Assembly (NCBI GenBank): GCA_021186555.1
Contig: JAJKFL010000005.1
Coordinates: 20,400,635 to 20,464,634, forward strand
Reading direction: 5' to 3'
Source of the DNA: Reticulitermes speratus
Lineage: Eukaryota; Arthropoda; Insecta; Blattodea; Rhinotermitidae
DNA: 64,000 nucleotides
A program made the position numbers and the translations under genes. This document shows positions 44,400 to 55,262 of this stretch, in pieces; within the stretch, counting starts at the first letter, position 1; every line of letters starts with the position of its first letter. Below the pieces are notes generated by a model, which was given only the letters and a program-made list of their open reading frames with translations, had not been told where the DNA came from and ran no database searches.

Positions 44400-45140
44400 G
44401 ACATCCTCGGGAAATAAATACATAATTTTAGTCCGCAGTTCGCCATTCCTGATTCTTTACGTGGAAGTACTACTGGTTTAGAAAACCATGCGCTGTGCAA
44501 ATGGCCGGTGAATGCAGGGAACTTCTGTCTGACGTGACATTTCGCGCTAAAGCGGTTTCGTAAAAGTTTCAAATTAAAGTTTGGTGAGGAATAACAAACA
44601 ATGACGTTATTTGTCTGAAAGAACAGGATTTAGAATGACCAAATTTAGTGGTGTTAAAGTTAGTCGACTTACATATCTTTAAACGAAAATGGAAGCGTGT
44701 GAAATTAAATGGACAACAAAGATACGTAACCTTTTGAGTTTCGTGACCCTCACCGGAAGGAAGTGTCACGGCAGTCTGCGGTTATCCGTACCTCGAAGTA
44801 CGCTTACTCACACCTCCTTAACTTCTTACTCCGTCGTCATGACGTCACTGACAGTCCCTGATTGTCGTGCCAAAAAGCTGGTCATCCTACTGCACGGCCT
44901 AGGTTCCAGCCTGCATTTGTGATGTGCCTCCAGCATGTGATGCATAAATCGCAGTCCCTGCTCTCTACATTAGTGCTTATTGCAGTGTTTGCCGCAGAAT
45001 GCGACGACTGTAGCCTCACCGTTAGGCTCTCCTTCAGAACGAGGACTGCAAGCTACACGGCCGCACGATTTGTGCTCCTAATTGAATACAGAACTAGATG
45101 CAGGCTAAGATACAAATCGAATTGGTGTTTAGTTTGACAG
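44400..45140. promoter_or_regulatory. CpG-bearing promoter-like region with ETS and CRE sites
   Basis: CpG frequency rises abruptly here. ACCGGAAGGAAG (about 44753) is an ETS/GABP-type site. ATGACGTCAC (about 44839) is a full CRE/ATF palindrome. Several CCTTCCGG/CCGG-like and CGTCA motifs cluster within 150 bp. It looks like a housekeeping-type promoter of an unidentified plus-strand gene, but no downstream exons were recognised. Confidence 0.3.
44689..44922 (+). CDS. short ORF ending in an HGLG-like motif (uncertain)
   Basis: 77 codons beginning MEACEIKWTTKIRN and containing RAKKLVILLHGLGSS. An LVILLHGLG string is typical of the oxyanion-hole strand of alpha/beta-hydrolases such as acyl-protein thioesterases, and those genes often break between exons at this point. 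A weak GT (GGCCTAG/GTTCCA) follows. No second exon was found, so this may be chance. It sits inside the promoter-like region. Confidence 0.2.
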   Translation: MEACEIKWTTKIRNLLSFVTLTGRKCHGSLRLSVPRSTLTHTSLTSYSVVMTSLTVPDCRAKKLVILLHGLGSSLHL

Positions 45141-45183
45141 GTGCTTATTTATGTATTGTGCTTATAGTTTATTTAAAGGCGGC

Positions 45184-45455
45184 GGCCGGGATGGCGTAGT
45201 CGGTATAACGACTCGCTACATGACCGACGTTCCGGGGTTGGTATCTCGGTGTGGCGAGATTTTCCATACCCGTCCAGACCGATCCTGAGGCCCACCTAGC
45301 CTGCTGTACCATCGGTACCGGGTATCTTTCCCAGGGGTAAAGCGGCTGGAGCTTGGTATTGACCACCCACCCCTCTCTAGCGCCGAGGTTGTGTGTGGGT
45401 AGAGCTATACTTCTATATCCCCTCTGTGCTTTCGTGGCTTGTTATAGGTTGACCT
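45184..45455 (+). mobile_element. SINE B, full-length
   Basis: Begins GGCCGGGATGGCGTAGTCGG (A box TGGCGTAGTCGG), then a degenerate B box (GGGGTTGGTATCTC), CCGTCCAGACCGATCCTGAG, core GGTACCGGGTATCTTTCCCA, GGGGTAAAGCGGC, GACCACCCAC, CTAGCGCCGAGGTTG, and a T-rich end. tRNA-derived SINE. Confidence 0.8.
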
Positions 45456-46525
45456 TTACTTTTTTATTTACAGACTTTTCAATAACTCAGCTTATATAGC
45501 GTCCAATGTATGATGATTAATGAATAATGAATAGGAAAAAGGAAAGTGTGTTGGCCTAATTTGATGTACGGCGCAACAACCCAAAAATACCTGGTTACTC
45601 AATATGGAAACAGGTTTCCAGCTAATAATGTCTTTCAGCTTTGTGTCTTTTCCAGTGGGTAGTGCGGCAAGCGTCCCCGCATGTCTAGGCATCCCAATCT
45701 TTGGTGTAATTTCTCACGAACTAACTTCTGAAAGTCTGTTTTCAAACATGAAGGAACCAAGTATCTACAGTACTGTGTAGTGAGTCATTGTTATTTTGGT
45801 CTAATTTGGTTTGTTTTAAGAGTCACTGAACTTGAAGACATATATGCTATTTTACTTGTACGTTTGAGTCCTTTGACTGGTTTTGATACATGTGTATTAA
45901 TGTTTTTGATTTTGATTCACTTTAATTCATTTGAAAAACGATTTATATGACGCTGAAGTTGAAGGTTTTCTTCTATGTTCAGTTCATTGATAGTTTGATG
46001 TGACTTAGTACGTAGGACTTGAGTCATAGTCTATTAAGCTTCTAACGCATGTCATTGTACTTTAAGAGCCACTCTACTCGACATCTCGAGATATTTTTCG
46101 ACACGTCTGTTGACCTGAGGGAGACAGAGATATGTATGTCTTGAATTTTCGCTAAGGCCTACTTTTTGGTTTATTTTTTTACTGATTAAGTTTTTGTTTT
46201 CCTTGATAATTTTTGTTTGCTAATGCCACTCCTAGGGTTACATTAGCAGAACTTTATGCGCGTTTGCCAAGGAATTGCCAAACGCGACCAATAACTTCGT
46301 CGTTTCTGTCCGTTTGTCTGTCCGCATGGAATAACTGGACTCCCACCAGATGGATTTGAGTGAAAATTTATCTTGGAGATTTTTACCATCATTTGTTAAC
46401 ACATCCCAGTTTTGGTTAAAATCGACCATAAATAAAAGACAGTGTGCTTGTTGACATACGTACATTTATGACTACTGTGATTACTGACGTACCATCATTG
46501 TTTACCAAAGCTACTTTTTTTTAAA
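45456..46525. other. intergenic, no gene recognised
   Basis: A stretch at about 46230-46460 has long open frames on the minus strand without a known domain; it could be an unclassified repeat. Confidence 0.4.
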
Positions 46526-46791
46526 GGCCCCGCAGCAGATGCTACGGACGCACCGCAGCCTTGAAGGTTATTGTGCAACCCTGTGATGAAGATGATTAAT
46601 TAATTTTTTTCTATTTTCCGTGCAATGGAGCACCGCGGAATGAAATTTACAGGGGAAAACCGAAGTACTAGGGAAAAACCTGTCCCAGTGCCACTTTGTC
46701 CTCCACAAATCCCACATGGACTGACCCGGGATCGAACCCGGGCGTCCGCGGTGAGAGGCCGGAGACTAACCGCCTGAGCCATGGCACGGCC
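46526..46791 (-). mobile_element. SINE A (tRNA-derived)
   Basis: On the minus strand it starts GGCCGTGCCATGGCTCAGGC (A box TGGCTCAGGCGG), with B box GGGTTCGATCCCGGGT, then CCATGTGGGATTTGTGG, AAAGTGGCACTGGGACAGG, TTTTCCCCTGTAAATTTCAT and an end near TCCGTAGCATCTGCTGCGG. Same family as 58973 and 61456. Confidence 0.85.
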
Positions 46792-46794
46792 TAA

Positions 46795-47005
46795 GTTACC
46801 ATGTTGCTATCGTTTTTGTTACCTTGTTTACTGAATTTCTTGTTACCAAATTACCAAGGTCTTCAATTTTCTATGGTTAGTGGTTACCTTTATTACCATG
46901 ATTACATTGGTTACCATGGTTATCTTTATTACCAACAGTCTCAGTGTTTTTACCGTTGCTATGGTTACCCTTGCTACCGTGGTTACCTTGTTGACCATGC
47001 TCCTT
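46795..47005. repeat. degenerate GTTACCATGG minisatellite
   Basis: About 14 copies of TTACC or GCTACC spaced 6-18 bp, including GGTTACCATGGTTATC, GGTTACCCTTGCTACCG and TGGTTACCTTGTTGACCATG. Units are partly palindromic (GTTACCATGGTTAC). The tract abuts the 5' end of SINE A. Confidence 0.7.
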
Positions 47006-47977
47006 GCTTGCTATATTACGCGAACACGCCAGAAGCTATTCGCTCTGCGGGTATTTCCTATCTTGTTTATTGCAGTCCCGTGACATTCTAAATATGGCGA
47101 CAGCCTCTTAGATGACTTCCCCTTACAGGCCTGTTTCCTTTGTACATTAGGGATACTGTTTTCTGCGTATGACCCTCCCCACGTATTTTTACACATCGTC
47201 CGGAAAATGTTTTATTTACGATCGGGTGGCGTTGCTTTGTAAATGAGTGGACCTCTTTGTTCTGACTGAGAAGAAGGATGTTTTTTATTTATACTGATTC
47301 ATACCCCGATCAGCAGCTGATCGGAAGATACGTCAGGAAGAGAACCTCCCTCCCACTCAATATGCTGAACAGTGCTTTAATAGGAACAAGTCTCAAAGCC
47401 CCGGGCGTCTGATATCAATCTACAGACGATAAATAATTGATTATAAAATGGCTGACACCTAGCTTCTGTTTATGCCGCGAGCACTCGTCAGCTTACATTA
47501 TTGGTGTCTATTGCTGAGTTACTTAATGAAATATTCATGTGCGTATACTTTGTGGACTTGGGGAGTTCGCCATTAGGACGATGCAGAAGGGCACAACGAG
47601 AACCAGAGACTTCCAAACTGTGTTCCGTGGAACGACATTTTCCTCTCGAGAGTTTCTCATCATTTCTAGCGGATTTATTGAAATGCTAAGAGTTTTATAT
47701 TGCTTAAGGAATGTCCTGCTTTTATTGCTGCCCGAATTTGAACGCTGTGGTCACAGAAGCTAGCCATTGCATTTTATCCTGAGCCAATTAAACCCAGCCC
47801 ATCCTCTCACTCCCAATTTTTCTGACATCCATTTTAAGATTATTTTTCTATTTATGCGAAGATCTCAGGTGGTTCCCTCTTGGGGGCTTTCCTACCGAAA
47901 ATATTTTTATATAAATTATAATGATAAAAGGAAAGCAACTCCAGCGACTGAACACTACACAAGAAAGCTTAGGATCG
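47006..47977. other. intergenic, no gene recognised
   Basis: Contains a short palindrome (CGATCAGCAGCTGATCG near 47313). No coding or repeat family was recognised. Confidence 0.4.
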
Positions 47978-48205
47978 AAAGTCGTGGTCGAGTGGGTGGC
48001 ACTCTAGCTTAATGTTTGGGAGGTTCCTGGTTCAAAATCTCGGTCCAGAGACCGGATATCCTGACTGAAGATTTATTTGGTTTTACTCAGTACCTAAAAT
48101 TGGGCCACTTCCGCTTTCTTTCACATCATTTCCATTTAATTTTTCACTCATCGTCTGACTCTTCTAAGCTATGCAGTAGTCTGACCTACAGACAGCGTCT
48201 TTAAA
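47978..48205 (+). mobile_element. SINE D (tRNA-like head)
   Basis: AGTCGTGGTCGAGTGGGTGG resembles a tRNA 5' half with A box, and GGTTCAAAATCTCGG a B box, followed by AGAGACCGGATATCCTGACT. The degenerate copy at 28285 shares the order. Confidence 0.5.
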
Positions 48206-49415
48206 TAAACAAAATTCTGTCTATATAAAACTGAGTTTGGTTCAGTGCTTGGTTCCTTGGTTGGTTGCTTAGTTGTTCAGGTTATCTCCCGCAGGGATGC
48301 AGGTGCAGCGCTTGTTATCCACCCGCCAGCGTCGAGGGCTCTGTCGGCCCAGTGCTGGATATTGTGGCATGACCAACACGTAGACTTACATGGTGAACGT
48401 AAGAAGTAATTATTATGTAGTGCCACAGTTGATCATGGACACTGTGACGACCGTTAGGGGAGCAAACATGATCTAACGGACATGGAAGTAAGATTCACAC
48501 ACCTTTAGGCATTGACAGTGGGTGAACATCAATAATCATCTTCATGATCCAGCCGCTTTACAGACAGGGAAATCGTTCTGGTGTGCCTATTGTTGTACTG
48601 TATAGACTATAACTTTGTAGCTGCAAAGCTTCGATAAATAAACGAGAAATAACCAAGGTATGGAGTAAGATACACTTGTGGACGGGAGGTTCAATAAAAT
48701 CTTGGCTGAGGGTGGTTATCAGACGTCAAACGTAAATAGAAATTCACCCGCTTATATCACTACGATGAAACAGAACGTAAAATAACTCAATATGCAGTGG
48801 ATATATGCAGTATTTCATGAGCAAAGTAATAAAATACACAAGTACTGCTGACAGGGTTTGCTTCGATCAGCACAGTCCATAATTCTGTAGTTGTAATATC
48901 TTCGGAACTCTTAAACTGTACTCAAGAAATCCGACCGCATTGCGCGATTGGTTCTACCAGCCATTACAGTATTATGCGAGAGATATATCCAACACTTGAT
49001 GATTCAATGAGCCTGCACGTCTCGTTGCATACCGGTAAATGTGTGAGTAGGCTAAACAGAATTCTCATTATAATCACCCTCAGGAAGTTGTGTACTAACT
49101 CTGTTTTGTATAAATAACAATCTGTAATGGTTTTAATTAATGGTACAGTCAAAACGTTCCACATAAACGGCACGCCTCTTACTGTGTCGGTGAGTGTTCT
49201 CTTGACCGTGATATATAATGTCGACGAAGACCATTTACGGTAGGTAGCTGGCAGTAGTTCGAAAGTCGGAATTTCTTTCCTTTCGTTTTCTTTTTAGTTC
49301 AAGTGTTTTAGATGACATAGGAAGCGCGCCGACTGCGTGCCTGCTATTATTTCCGCTTTAACATCATCAAGGAGATAAAACACATTTGGAATGTAGTCCT
49401 GCTACACCTCTTTTC
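48206..49415. other. intergenic, no gene recognised
   Basis: No coding signal or named repeat was found. Confidence 0.4.
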
Positions 49416-49427
49416 TTTTTACTGAAA

Positions 49428-49725
49428 GGTAAGGTAAAGCAGTCCCATACAGGCCTAGGAAGGCCCTTAGGGCTCCAGGAGGTCGAGGCTCCCAGGGTTT
49501 TAGACAATCGGCACATGAAGGTGGTAAGGTTGTCAGCCCTACGCACCGGCCGCCTTTACCGCCCAGGAAAGATTCCCGGTACTCATTTCTGTTAGAGGCT
49601 GAGTCGACCCCAGGGCCATAGTGCGACCGAAAAGTGAAAAATTCCAGAAACACCATCGGGAATCGAACCCGCGAAGTTCCGGTTTGTAGCGCAGTGCCTC
49701 AACCAACTGCGCCACCGCGTGCCCC
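49428..49725 (-). mobile_element. SINE E, full-length, with 11-bp target duplication
   Basis: On the minus strand: GGGGCACGCGGTGGCGCAGT (A box TGGCGCAGTTGG), B box GGGTTCGATTCCCG, core GAGTACCGGGAATCTTTCCT, GGGCGGTAAAGGCGGCCGG and end GGGACTGCTTTACCTTACC. TTTTACTGAAA occurs at both borders (49417-49427, 49726-49736). The tRNA head differs from SINE B but the central block is similar. Confidence 0.85.
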
Positions 49726-49739
49726 TTTTACTGAAACGA

Positions 49740-52015
49740 CAATTCATAATTCATCATTGCATCAAAATGTCATCCTGCCATTTACTCTTCTAAAACATAA
49801 ACAGTAAAACCACTCCAGTGACAGGAGCTAACTCTTTCTAAAGTTTAAACGGAGTAAATTACCATTATCTTCTTTCTACCCGAAGAAGGAGACGGATCCG
49901 ATCTCCAAAACTTTCTGTTTTAATGAACTAAGCAATCTTTATATGTGACAACCCGTTGTGTTATGCAGATACACAGATTAAATCACTGCAAGGCGTATTT
50001 TTGATTGCCTGCCCCCATTCCTCTCTTTAAACGTACACGTGTAGCTGATGTTCAGTGTCGAACACACTGGTCAAGTTTATTACAAAACTCTAAATGCGGG
50101 TGGTTTCCACATTTGGTAATTAAAGCTCTGCGAATGCTGTGGAAGCAAACTTTCGTTGCAGATTTTAAAATACTGCCTTATCATATTCAATGACACGCTG
50201 ACGACAGCAACCAAAATCTCAGTAAATATAGTCGGTCTGTGGACTGTTTATAGAAACCGCAACCTACCAAATATGGAACACTGGTAGTTTACTAACCAGT
50301 ACCAGATATGGAGCTTTAGTAATAACCCGTACTAAGAAGGGCAGCGTTTGAAATATAAGCAAATGTATAATTACAAAGCCATCCACTGCAAACACCAGAA
50401 TATACTCTACGGTTTGGACAAGAAAAAATATCATCTTCATGCGGAGATCAACTAGAGAGGACGCGTCACTAAATGTCTCTATTTTTAACATGCCTCTGCT
50501 TTCATATTGGCGCTACTAAAAGAGTAAAATCGTTTAGAATTTAAGAAACGCAAACTTTGCTGTTGATATTTATGTATTTATTCGTTTACTTTTTCGATAA
50601 TATAGCAATTCTCAAGTACACAGTTTCTTCAGATTCTGTCTAACAGAATAATTGAAATAAACGTTCTTTCAAATAACAGGAATTCTACAAATATGATTCT
50701 GCTGAACGTTGAATACAAACTGCAAAATCGTTTTGGAATATCTTATTTGACGAATTGTTTTTGAATGTTTAAACTGGAAAGAGAGGGAGAAAGAGCGTGC
50801 ACGCACGCACATCCTATATTATGCAGTTGAATAATATTCTCATTATATTTACCAACAATATTTTCAGGCATATCTACGAACTTAACATAAATTATATATA
50901 TTTTTGAATCGGAAGACATCGAAGAGCTTTTTCACAAAACGTACACTAAGGATACTTAACTTCATGTTCAATCAGAAATGACATGAGTAGACTGCGCTAT
51001 TTTATTTTCACAATCTGCATCATAATTTATAATTCTGTTCATTGAATCATTGTAGTGGTGAAGAAGATATATTGGATGAGCTGTTATCTCGTTTCCTGGT
51101 CATGTGTTTACCATGAAGAAGTCCTGATAGAATAAGGTGTCCACAAAGTTTCATATAATGTGCTTCATACACACCAGTTTCACTCGGATAAAGCTTAAAA
51201 TCTGCTGCCAGCAAGGGCTGAACAGCACAATTTTCAGAGGATCCGGAAAGCAACCAGACTACTACGTAAGGAGTATCGATGATATTCTCAGAGGGAGAAG
51301 GTAAACTGGTCGAACGGTGAATGTCGAGGGATTAATTGGAATGATGGATTGAGAAGGACGGAAGACGGAGGTGTTCCGGTTTATTTCAAAGTAATGTACG
51401 GATATCTGGCTAGGGATACTGAAGAAACCCACGAAATATCTCAGCGAGGATACGAAGTATTTGTGAGAGTTTTGACTCTGATAGCGATGACTGTGACTCG
51501 GTGTCACCTGGTTGATATTTAGCGACGTTTCAGAGCACACACAGACCTTTTCAGTTAATCCAAGCCATTCTTCTCTAGGTATTAAACCGTTTGGGAAATG
51601 TATTTGTAGTCCGAGATTCAGGTCTGCCACCGCAGAAGCTGCGGAAATGTAGGGAAACTGTGTGTTAGGTAAGCTGGCTCGCAATCCTTAGAGGGTCGCA
51701 AAGCTGAGTCCCGAAATATATACTGCATACACAGAATTTAAAGTCATGAAACGAAATTACTTGTCACATTTTACACCCGTGGTTCTCAAAATTTTATTGT
51801 CCACGACCCAACATCTTAAACCAGACTGACCTTAAGACCAAAATATTACCAATACCTACCCACCACCGAATTAAAAACGTCAGATTTGCTTGCTTATTTT
51901 TGGAGTTCACGAACCATCAGAAATCTCTCGTGACCCAACATTTGAGTCGCAACTCTGTATTTGAGAAGGCATATTTAAAAAAAAAACAATTGCCGTAGTC
52001 ACCGTCTATTGTTGT
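49740..52015. other. intergenic, no gene recognised
   Basis: The longest frame is 140 codons on the minus strand (51262-51684) with no domain I recognise; it may be a repeat. Otherwise AT-rich. Confidence 0.4.
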
Positions 52016-52020
52016 AGTCA

Positions 52021-52066
52021 GTTACCAACGTTTCGGAGAAACATGCTGCCTCCATCGACAGGTAAT
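52021..52066 (-). ncRNA. hammerhead-like motif, class 2
   Basis: Minus strand: ATTACC, TGTCGAT, hairpin GGAG/CTCC, GAAACGTT, GGTAAC. ATTACC/GGTAAC pair (5 of 6). The first box is weak (TGTCGA), stem III would be ACGT with no loop, so only a dimer could form it. Shares its layout with 18589, 27096 and 37992. Confidence 0.35.
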
Positions 52067-52238
52067 ATTCTACGTGGCTACGCTTTGGTGTAGCCTGGAA
52101 GACCACATTATAAGTTGTTCCCATTGAACTGCTTGCAATTATTGACGCTGTATGTCATAGGTGGTCTGATATTTGGACTCAACGATCTACTCAAAAGACA
52201 GAAAATCTTTCACAATCTACCACAGTACATTCATTCAT

Positions 52239-54611
52239 TCATTCTGTAGTCTGTCTTACGACAGGTCCGTAGCCTCTTCCAAAGCGAGTTCTCCACAGGG
52301 TGCGATCTAGTGCTTCCTCTTTCAATTTCCAGTATCTTTTCTTTTCCTTAAGGTCATCCAGTAGCTGCTTACGTCTTCTCCCTCGTCGTCCCGTCATTTC
52401 TATCCTTCCTTCTAACTTTCCTTCAATCACGTGTTTCAGAAGGCAGTTTCTACGCAAGATGTGACCAATCCAGTTAGCCTTTCTTCTTTTTATTGTATGT
52501 AGGATATTCCTCTCCTCCTTGACTCTGTGTAATACTTCTTCATTTCTCACACGATCGGTCCAACTGATCTTCTCCATTCTTCTCCAGCACCACATTTCAA
52601 AACTTTCCAGATACTTCTGATCTACTTTCCGAAGTGTCCACGTTTCAGCACCATATAAAGCTATGCTCCAAATGTAGCACTTTACTAGTTTCTTCCTTAA
52701 ATTTAATTCCAGTTTGCTGGTGAAAAGATTTTTCTTCTTGTTGAATGCTGTTTTTGCCATGGCAATTCTGGATTTAATTTCACGTGTACACCTTGCATCA
52801 CTTGTTATCATGCTACCCAAATAATTGAAATATTCCACATTCTCCAATTGTTTTTGATCTATCATAATTTTCATTGGGGATGGTTGCCTTGAGAGTTTCA
52901 TTACTTTAGTTTTTCCCACATTCATTTCCATTCCATAGTGTCTTCCAATTTCAATTAGTCTATCAATCATGCCCTGTAGCACCTTTTCTTCTCTAGCCAG
53001 TAGCACAAGGTCATCTGCATATTTCACAGTGCGAATTACTTGTCCTCCTATTTTGAAGTCTCCAAACCCTTCAAGAGCTTCCTTGGTAAGGTACTCGCTG
53101 TATAAGTTGAACAGAATCGGTGACAAGCAGCAACCTTGTCTAACTCCTCTTCCAATCTTCACACTTCTCGTCTCCCCTTGGTCCAGTCGTATTTTGACAC
53201 TCTGTTCCATGTACAATTTGCTGATCAATCTTCTTTCGCGCCAGTCTATCCCAATTCCTTTTAGGATTTGCATTAATTTGGTCCAGTTGACACGGTCAAA
53301 TGCCTTCTGCCAGTCTATGAAGCAAGCACACAATTCCTCATCTATGACCAAGGTTTGTTCTGATATTATTCTCAGCATCCCAATTGCATCCCTAGTTCCT
53401 TTTCCTCTTCTAAATCCAAACTGATCTTCTCCAAGTGCATCTTCAATTTTCCTCTCAATCCTTCTTCTAAGTATCCTCGCTACTATCTTTGCTGCATGAG
53501 CGATGATGCTGATTGTGCGATGGTCGCTGCATTTTGTAGCCTTGGGCTTCTTCTTTAAGGCAATCATTGTAACTTCAATAAAATCTCTGGGCCATTCTCC
53601 AGTTACATACATGCTGTTGATCATCTGTGTCATTAGCCTTAGACCACCTTCTCCCAACAATTTGAGTACATCCCCAGGTATATCATCATCTCCTGTAGCC
53701 TTCTTATCCCTCATCTCCTTGATAGCTTTTTCCACTTCACTTTGCAAAATATAAGGGCCTTTCTCATCTTCATCTACTTCATCTTCAGGTTCGACGTCTA
53801 GATGTTCTGGTCGATTAGCTCGATCGTAGAGCTCTGTGATATAATTCTCCCAAATTTGCAATACTCGTCTCTGATTTATTATTATATTGCCTTGAGAGTC
53901 TTCGATGCCAATGTTTTGAATCCCATGGTTTTCTTTCCAACCTAGTTCCTTTGTCTTCATGTACATTAAATCATAACGTCCTATTCTTTGAAATTCTATG
54001 ATCTCGTCGCATATGCTCTCCAGATATTCCTTCTTGGCGTTGTCCGTGGCTCTTTTCAATTCGTTCCTCAGTCTTCTGTAGTTCTTCCTTCCTTCTTCAT
54101 TGTTGACATTCTTCCATTTCCTTCTTTCATCCATTTTACTGATCATCTCCTGTGTAATCCATGGCTTTCTTGCTCTCCTCTCGACTTTTCCAACCAAATC
54201 ACTCATAGTATCTAACACACATTTCTTGATATTGTTCCACTGCACTTCCACATTCCCACTTTCACATTTGATTGCACCAAGCTGTTCTTCTAGTCTATCG
54301 TGTACTACCTGTCGTTGAGCATATAGCTTCTCCAAATCCCATCTTGGTTTTTTCTTGTGGAACCTCATGATCTTCTTCAATCTGGTGCAGATCTTTGCAA
54401 CCAGTAAATTGTGGTCAGAGTCAATATCTGCTCCAGGCAGTGTCTGCACATCCTTCTCACTGTTCCTGAATCGCTGTTTCACTAGTACATAGTCCAGCTG
54501 ATATCGATTCCTATCTCCTGGTGATTTCCACGTGTACAATCTTCTTTTAGGTTTTTTGAACCATGTGTTTGTTATAACAAGTCCATTTCTTTCACAGAAG
54601 TCAATAAACAT
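52239..54611 (-). CDS. RTE-like LINE: endonuclease C-terminal part plus reverse transcriptase
   Basis: 790 codons from a Met downstream of the nonsense codon. First about 80 residues complete the endonuclease (TWFKKPKRRLYTWKSPGD, YQLDYVLV, DIDSDHNLL: the conserved Ser-Asp-His). Reverse transcriptase motifs follow: DQFGFRRGKGTRDAI, ACFIDWQKAFDRVNW (first catalytic Asp), GVRQGCCLSPILFNLYSEYL, TVKYADDLVLLA (YADD), GKTKVM and FNYLGSMIT. The C-terminal region has SWTDRVRNEEVLHRV and RKANWIGHILRRN, usual in insect RTE-type proteins. It copies its RNA by target-primed reverse transcription. The frame is otherwise undamaged, so the insertion is recent. Confidence 0.9.
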   Translation of the reverse strand: MFIDFCERNGLVITNTWFKKPKRRLYTWKSPGDRNRYQLDYVLVKQRFRNSEKDVQTLPGADIDSDHNLLVAKICTRLKKIMRFHKKKPRWDLEKLYAQRQVVHDRLEEQLGAIKCESGNVEVQWNNIKKCVLDTMSDLVGKVERRARKPWITQEMISKMDERRKWKNVNNEEGRKNYRRLRNELKRATDNAKKEYLESICDEIIEFQRIGRYDLMYMKTKELGWKENHGIQNIGIEDSQGNIIINQRRVLQIWENYITELYDRANRPEHLDVEPEDEVDEDEKGPYILQSEVEKAIKEMRDKKATGDDDIPGDVLKLLGEGGLRLMTQMINSMYVTGEWPRDFIEVTMIALKKKPKATKCSDHRTISIIAHAAKIVARILRRRIERKIEDALGEDQFGFRRGKGTRDAIGMLRIISEQTLVIDEELCACFIDWQKAFDRVNWTKLMQILKGIGIDWRERRLISKLYMEQSVKIRLDQGETRSVKIGRGVRQGCCLSPILFNLYSEYLTKEALEGFGDFKIGGQVIRTVKYADDLVLLAREEKVLQGMIDRLIEIGRHYGMEMNVGKTKVMKLSRQPSPMKIMIDQKQLENVEYFNYLGSMITSDARCTREIKSRIAMAKTAFNKKKNLFTSKLELNLRKKLVKCYIWSIALYGAETWTLRKVDQKYLESFEMWCWRRMEKISWTDRVRNEEVLHRVKEERNILHTIKRRKANWIGHILRRNCLLKHVIEGKLEGRIEMTGRRGRRRKQLLDDLKEKKRYWKLKEEALDRTLWRTRFGRGYGPVVRQTTE

Positions 54612-54620
54612 TTGACCTCT

Positions 54621-55253
54621 CTAATTCCTCCTTCCCAGGCCATATGGTCCAACAGTGTTGTGATGTGCTTTATCTCCAACCACACTGTTCCAATCTCCCA
54701 TTATAATCGTGTTTGTCGCACCCTTTCCATCCTCTTCAAGAATTTCTTCAATTATATCATACAACTCTTCCACTTTGTCATCTTCATAGTCCAATGTTGG
54801 CATGTACACTTGCACTATCAAAATACTTACCGGTTCTGCCTGCAATTTAATAGCAATGATTCTGTCACTATACACACTCTTCTTAACAACACTTTTCACT
54901 ACGCTTTTATGCACTACTATAGCTACGCCTCTTTCAGCACTGTCACCCCCAGAATAATACACTGTATAATCACCACTTTTTATTTCACCTTGACCCTTCC
55001 ACCGCACTTCACTAACACCTAGCACAGACACTGCGTTCTTCTGCATCTCTTTCTTCAAATTTTCGAGTTTTCCTCCTTGATTCAAGGTCCTTACGTTCCA
55101 AGTGCCTATCTTGAAGCTGTTATGTTCATTCTGTGTCTTCTGCTTTTGTCTGTAGTCATTACCGCGTGGTGTCTCCCCTAGAAACACTCCCCCCCGGAGA
55201 TCCGAATGGGGGAGTAGTTTACCTCCGGAATGTTTTGTCTCCAGAGGAAGCAT
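54621..55253 (-). CDS. RTE-like LINE: endonuclease N-terminal part, cut by one stop
   Basis: 210 codons starting MLPLETKHSGG. Endonuclease motifs: KIGTWNVRTLNQGG (catalytic Asn), LGVSEVRWKG (catalytic Glu), VQVYMPT and TIIMGDWNSVVG (Asp and Asn). It ends GLGRRN-TAG, and three codons later the same frame continues in the 790-codon part. In the family as I recall it a Glu codon is expected at the stop, so a single G-to-T change would explain it. Confidence 0.88.
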   Translation of the reverse strand: MLPLETKHSGGKLLPHSDLRGGVFLGETPRGNDYRQKQKTQNEHNSFKIGTWNVRTLNQGGKLENLKKEMQKNAVSVLGVSEVRWKGQGEIKSGDYTVYYSGGDSAERGVAIVVHKSVVKSVVKKSVYSDRIIAIKLQAEPVSILIVQVYMPTLDYEDDKVEELYDIIEEILEEDGKGATNTIIMGDWNSVVGDKAHHNTVGPYGLGRRN

Positions 55254-55262
55254 CTCGCATTT

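Larger units (their letters stand above)
52229..55262 (-). mobile_element. RTE-like LINE, almost intact
   Basis: Minus-strand element with an apurinic-endonuclease-like domain and reverse transcriptase in one frame, ending in a GAATGAATGAATG tail at 52229-52241 that overlaps the stop codon, as is usual for RTE elements with short tandem 3' tails. No RNase H and no ORF1 are seen. The one reading frame from 55253 to 52239 (1005 codons) is broken only by a TAG at 54621-54623. The 5' border is unclear and may lie up to about 55440. Confidence 0.85.

Noticed and set aside
46526..46791. Possible tRNA gene (A and B boxes)
   Set aside because: The boxes are part of a repeated ~270-bp SINE present three times; the cloverleaf is degenerate and the family body follows.
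51262..51684. 140-codon open frame on the minus strand
   Set aside because: No domain, no signal or splice context recognised. The length is compatible with chance in this composition or with an unclassified repeat.
52969..53424. 151-codon plus-strand frame
   Set aside because: Antisense shadow of the LINE reverse transcriptase frame.
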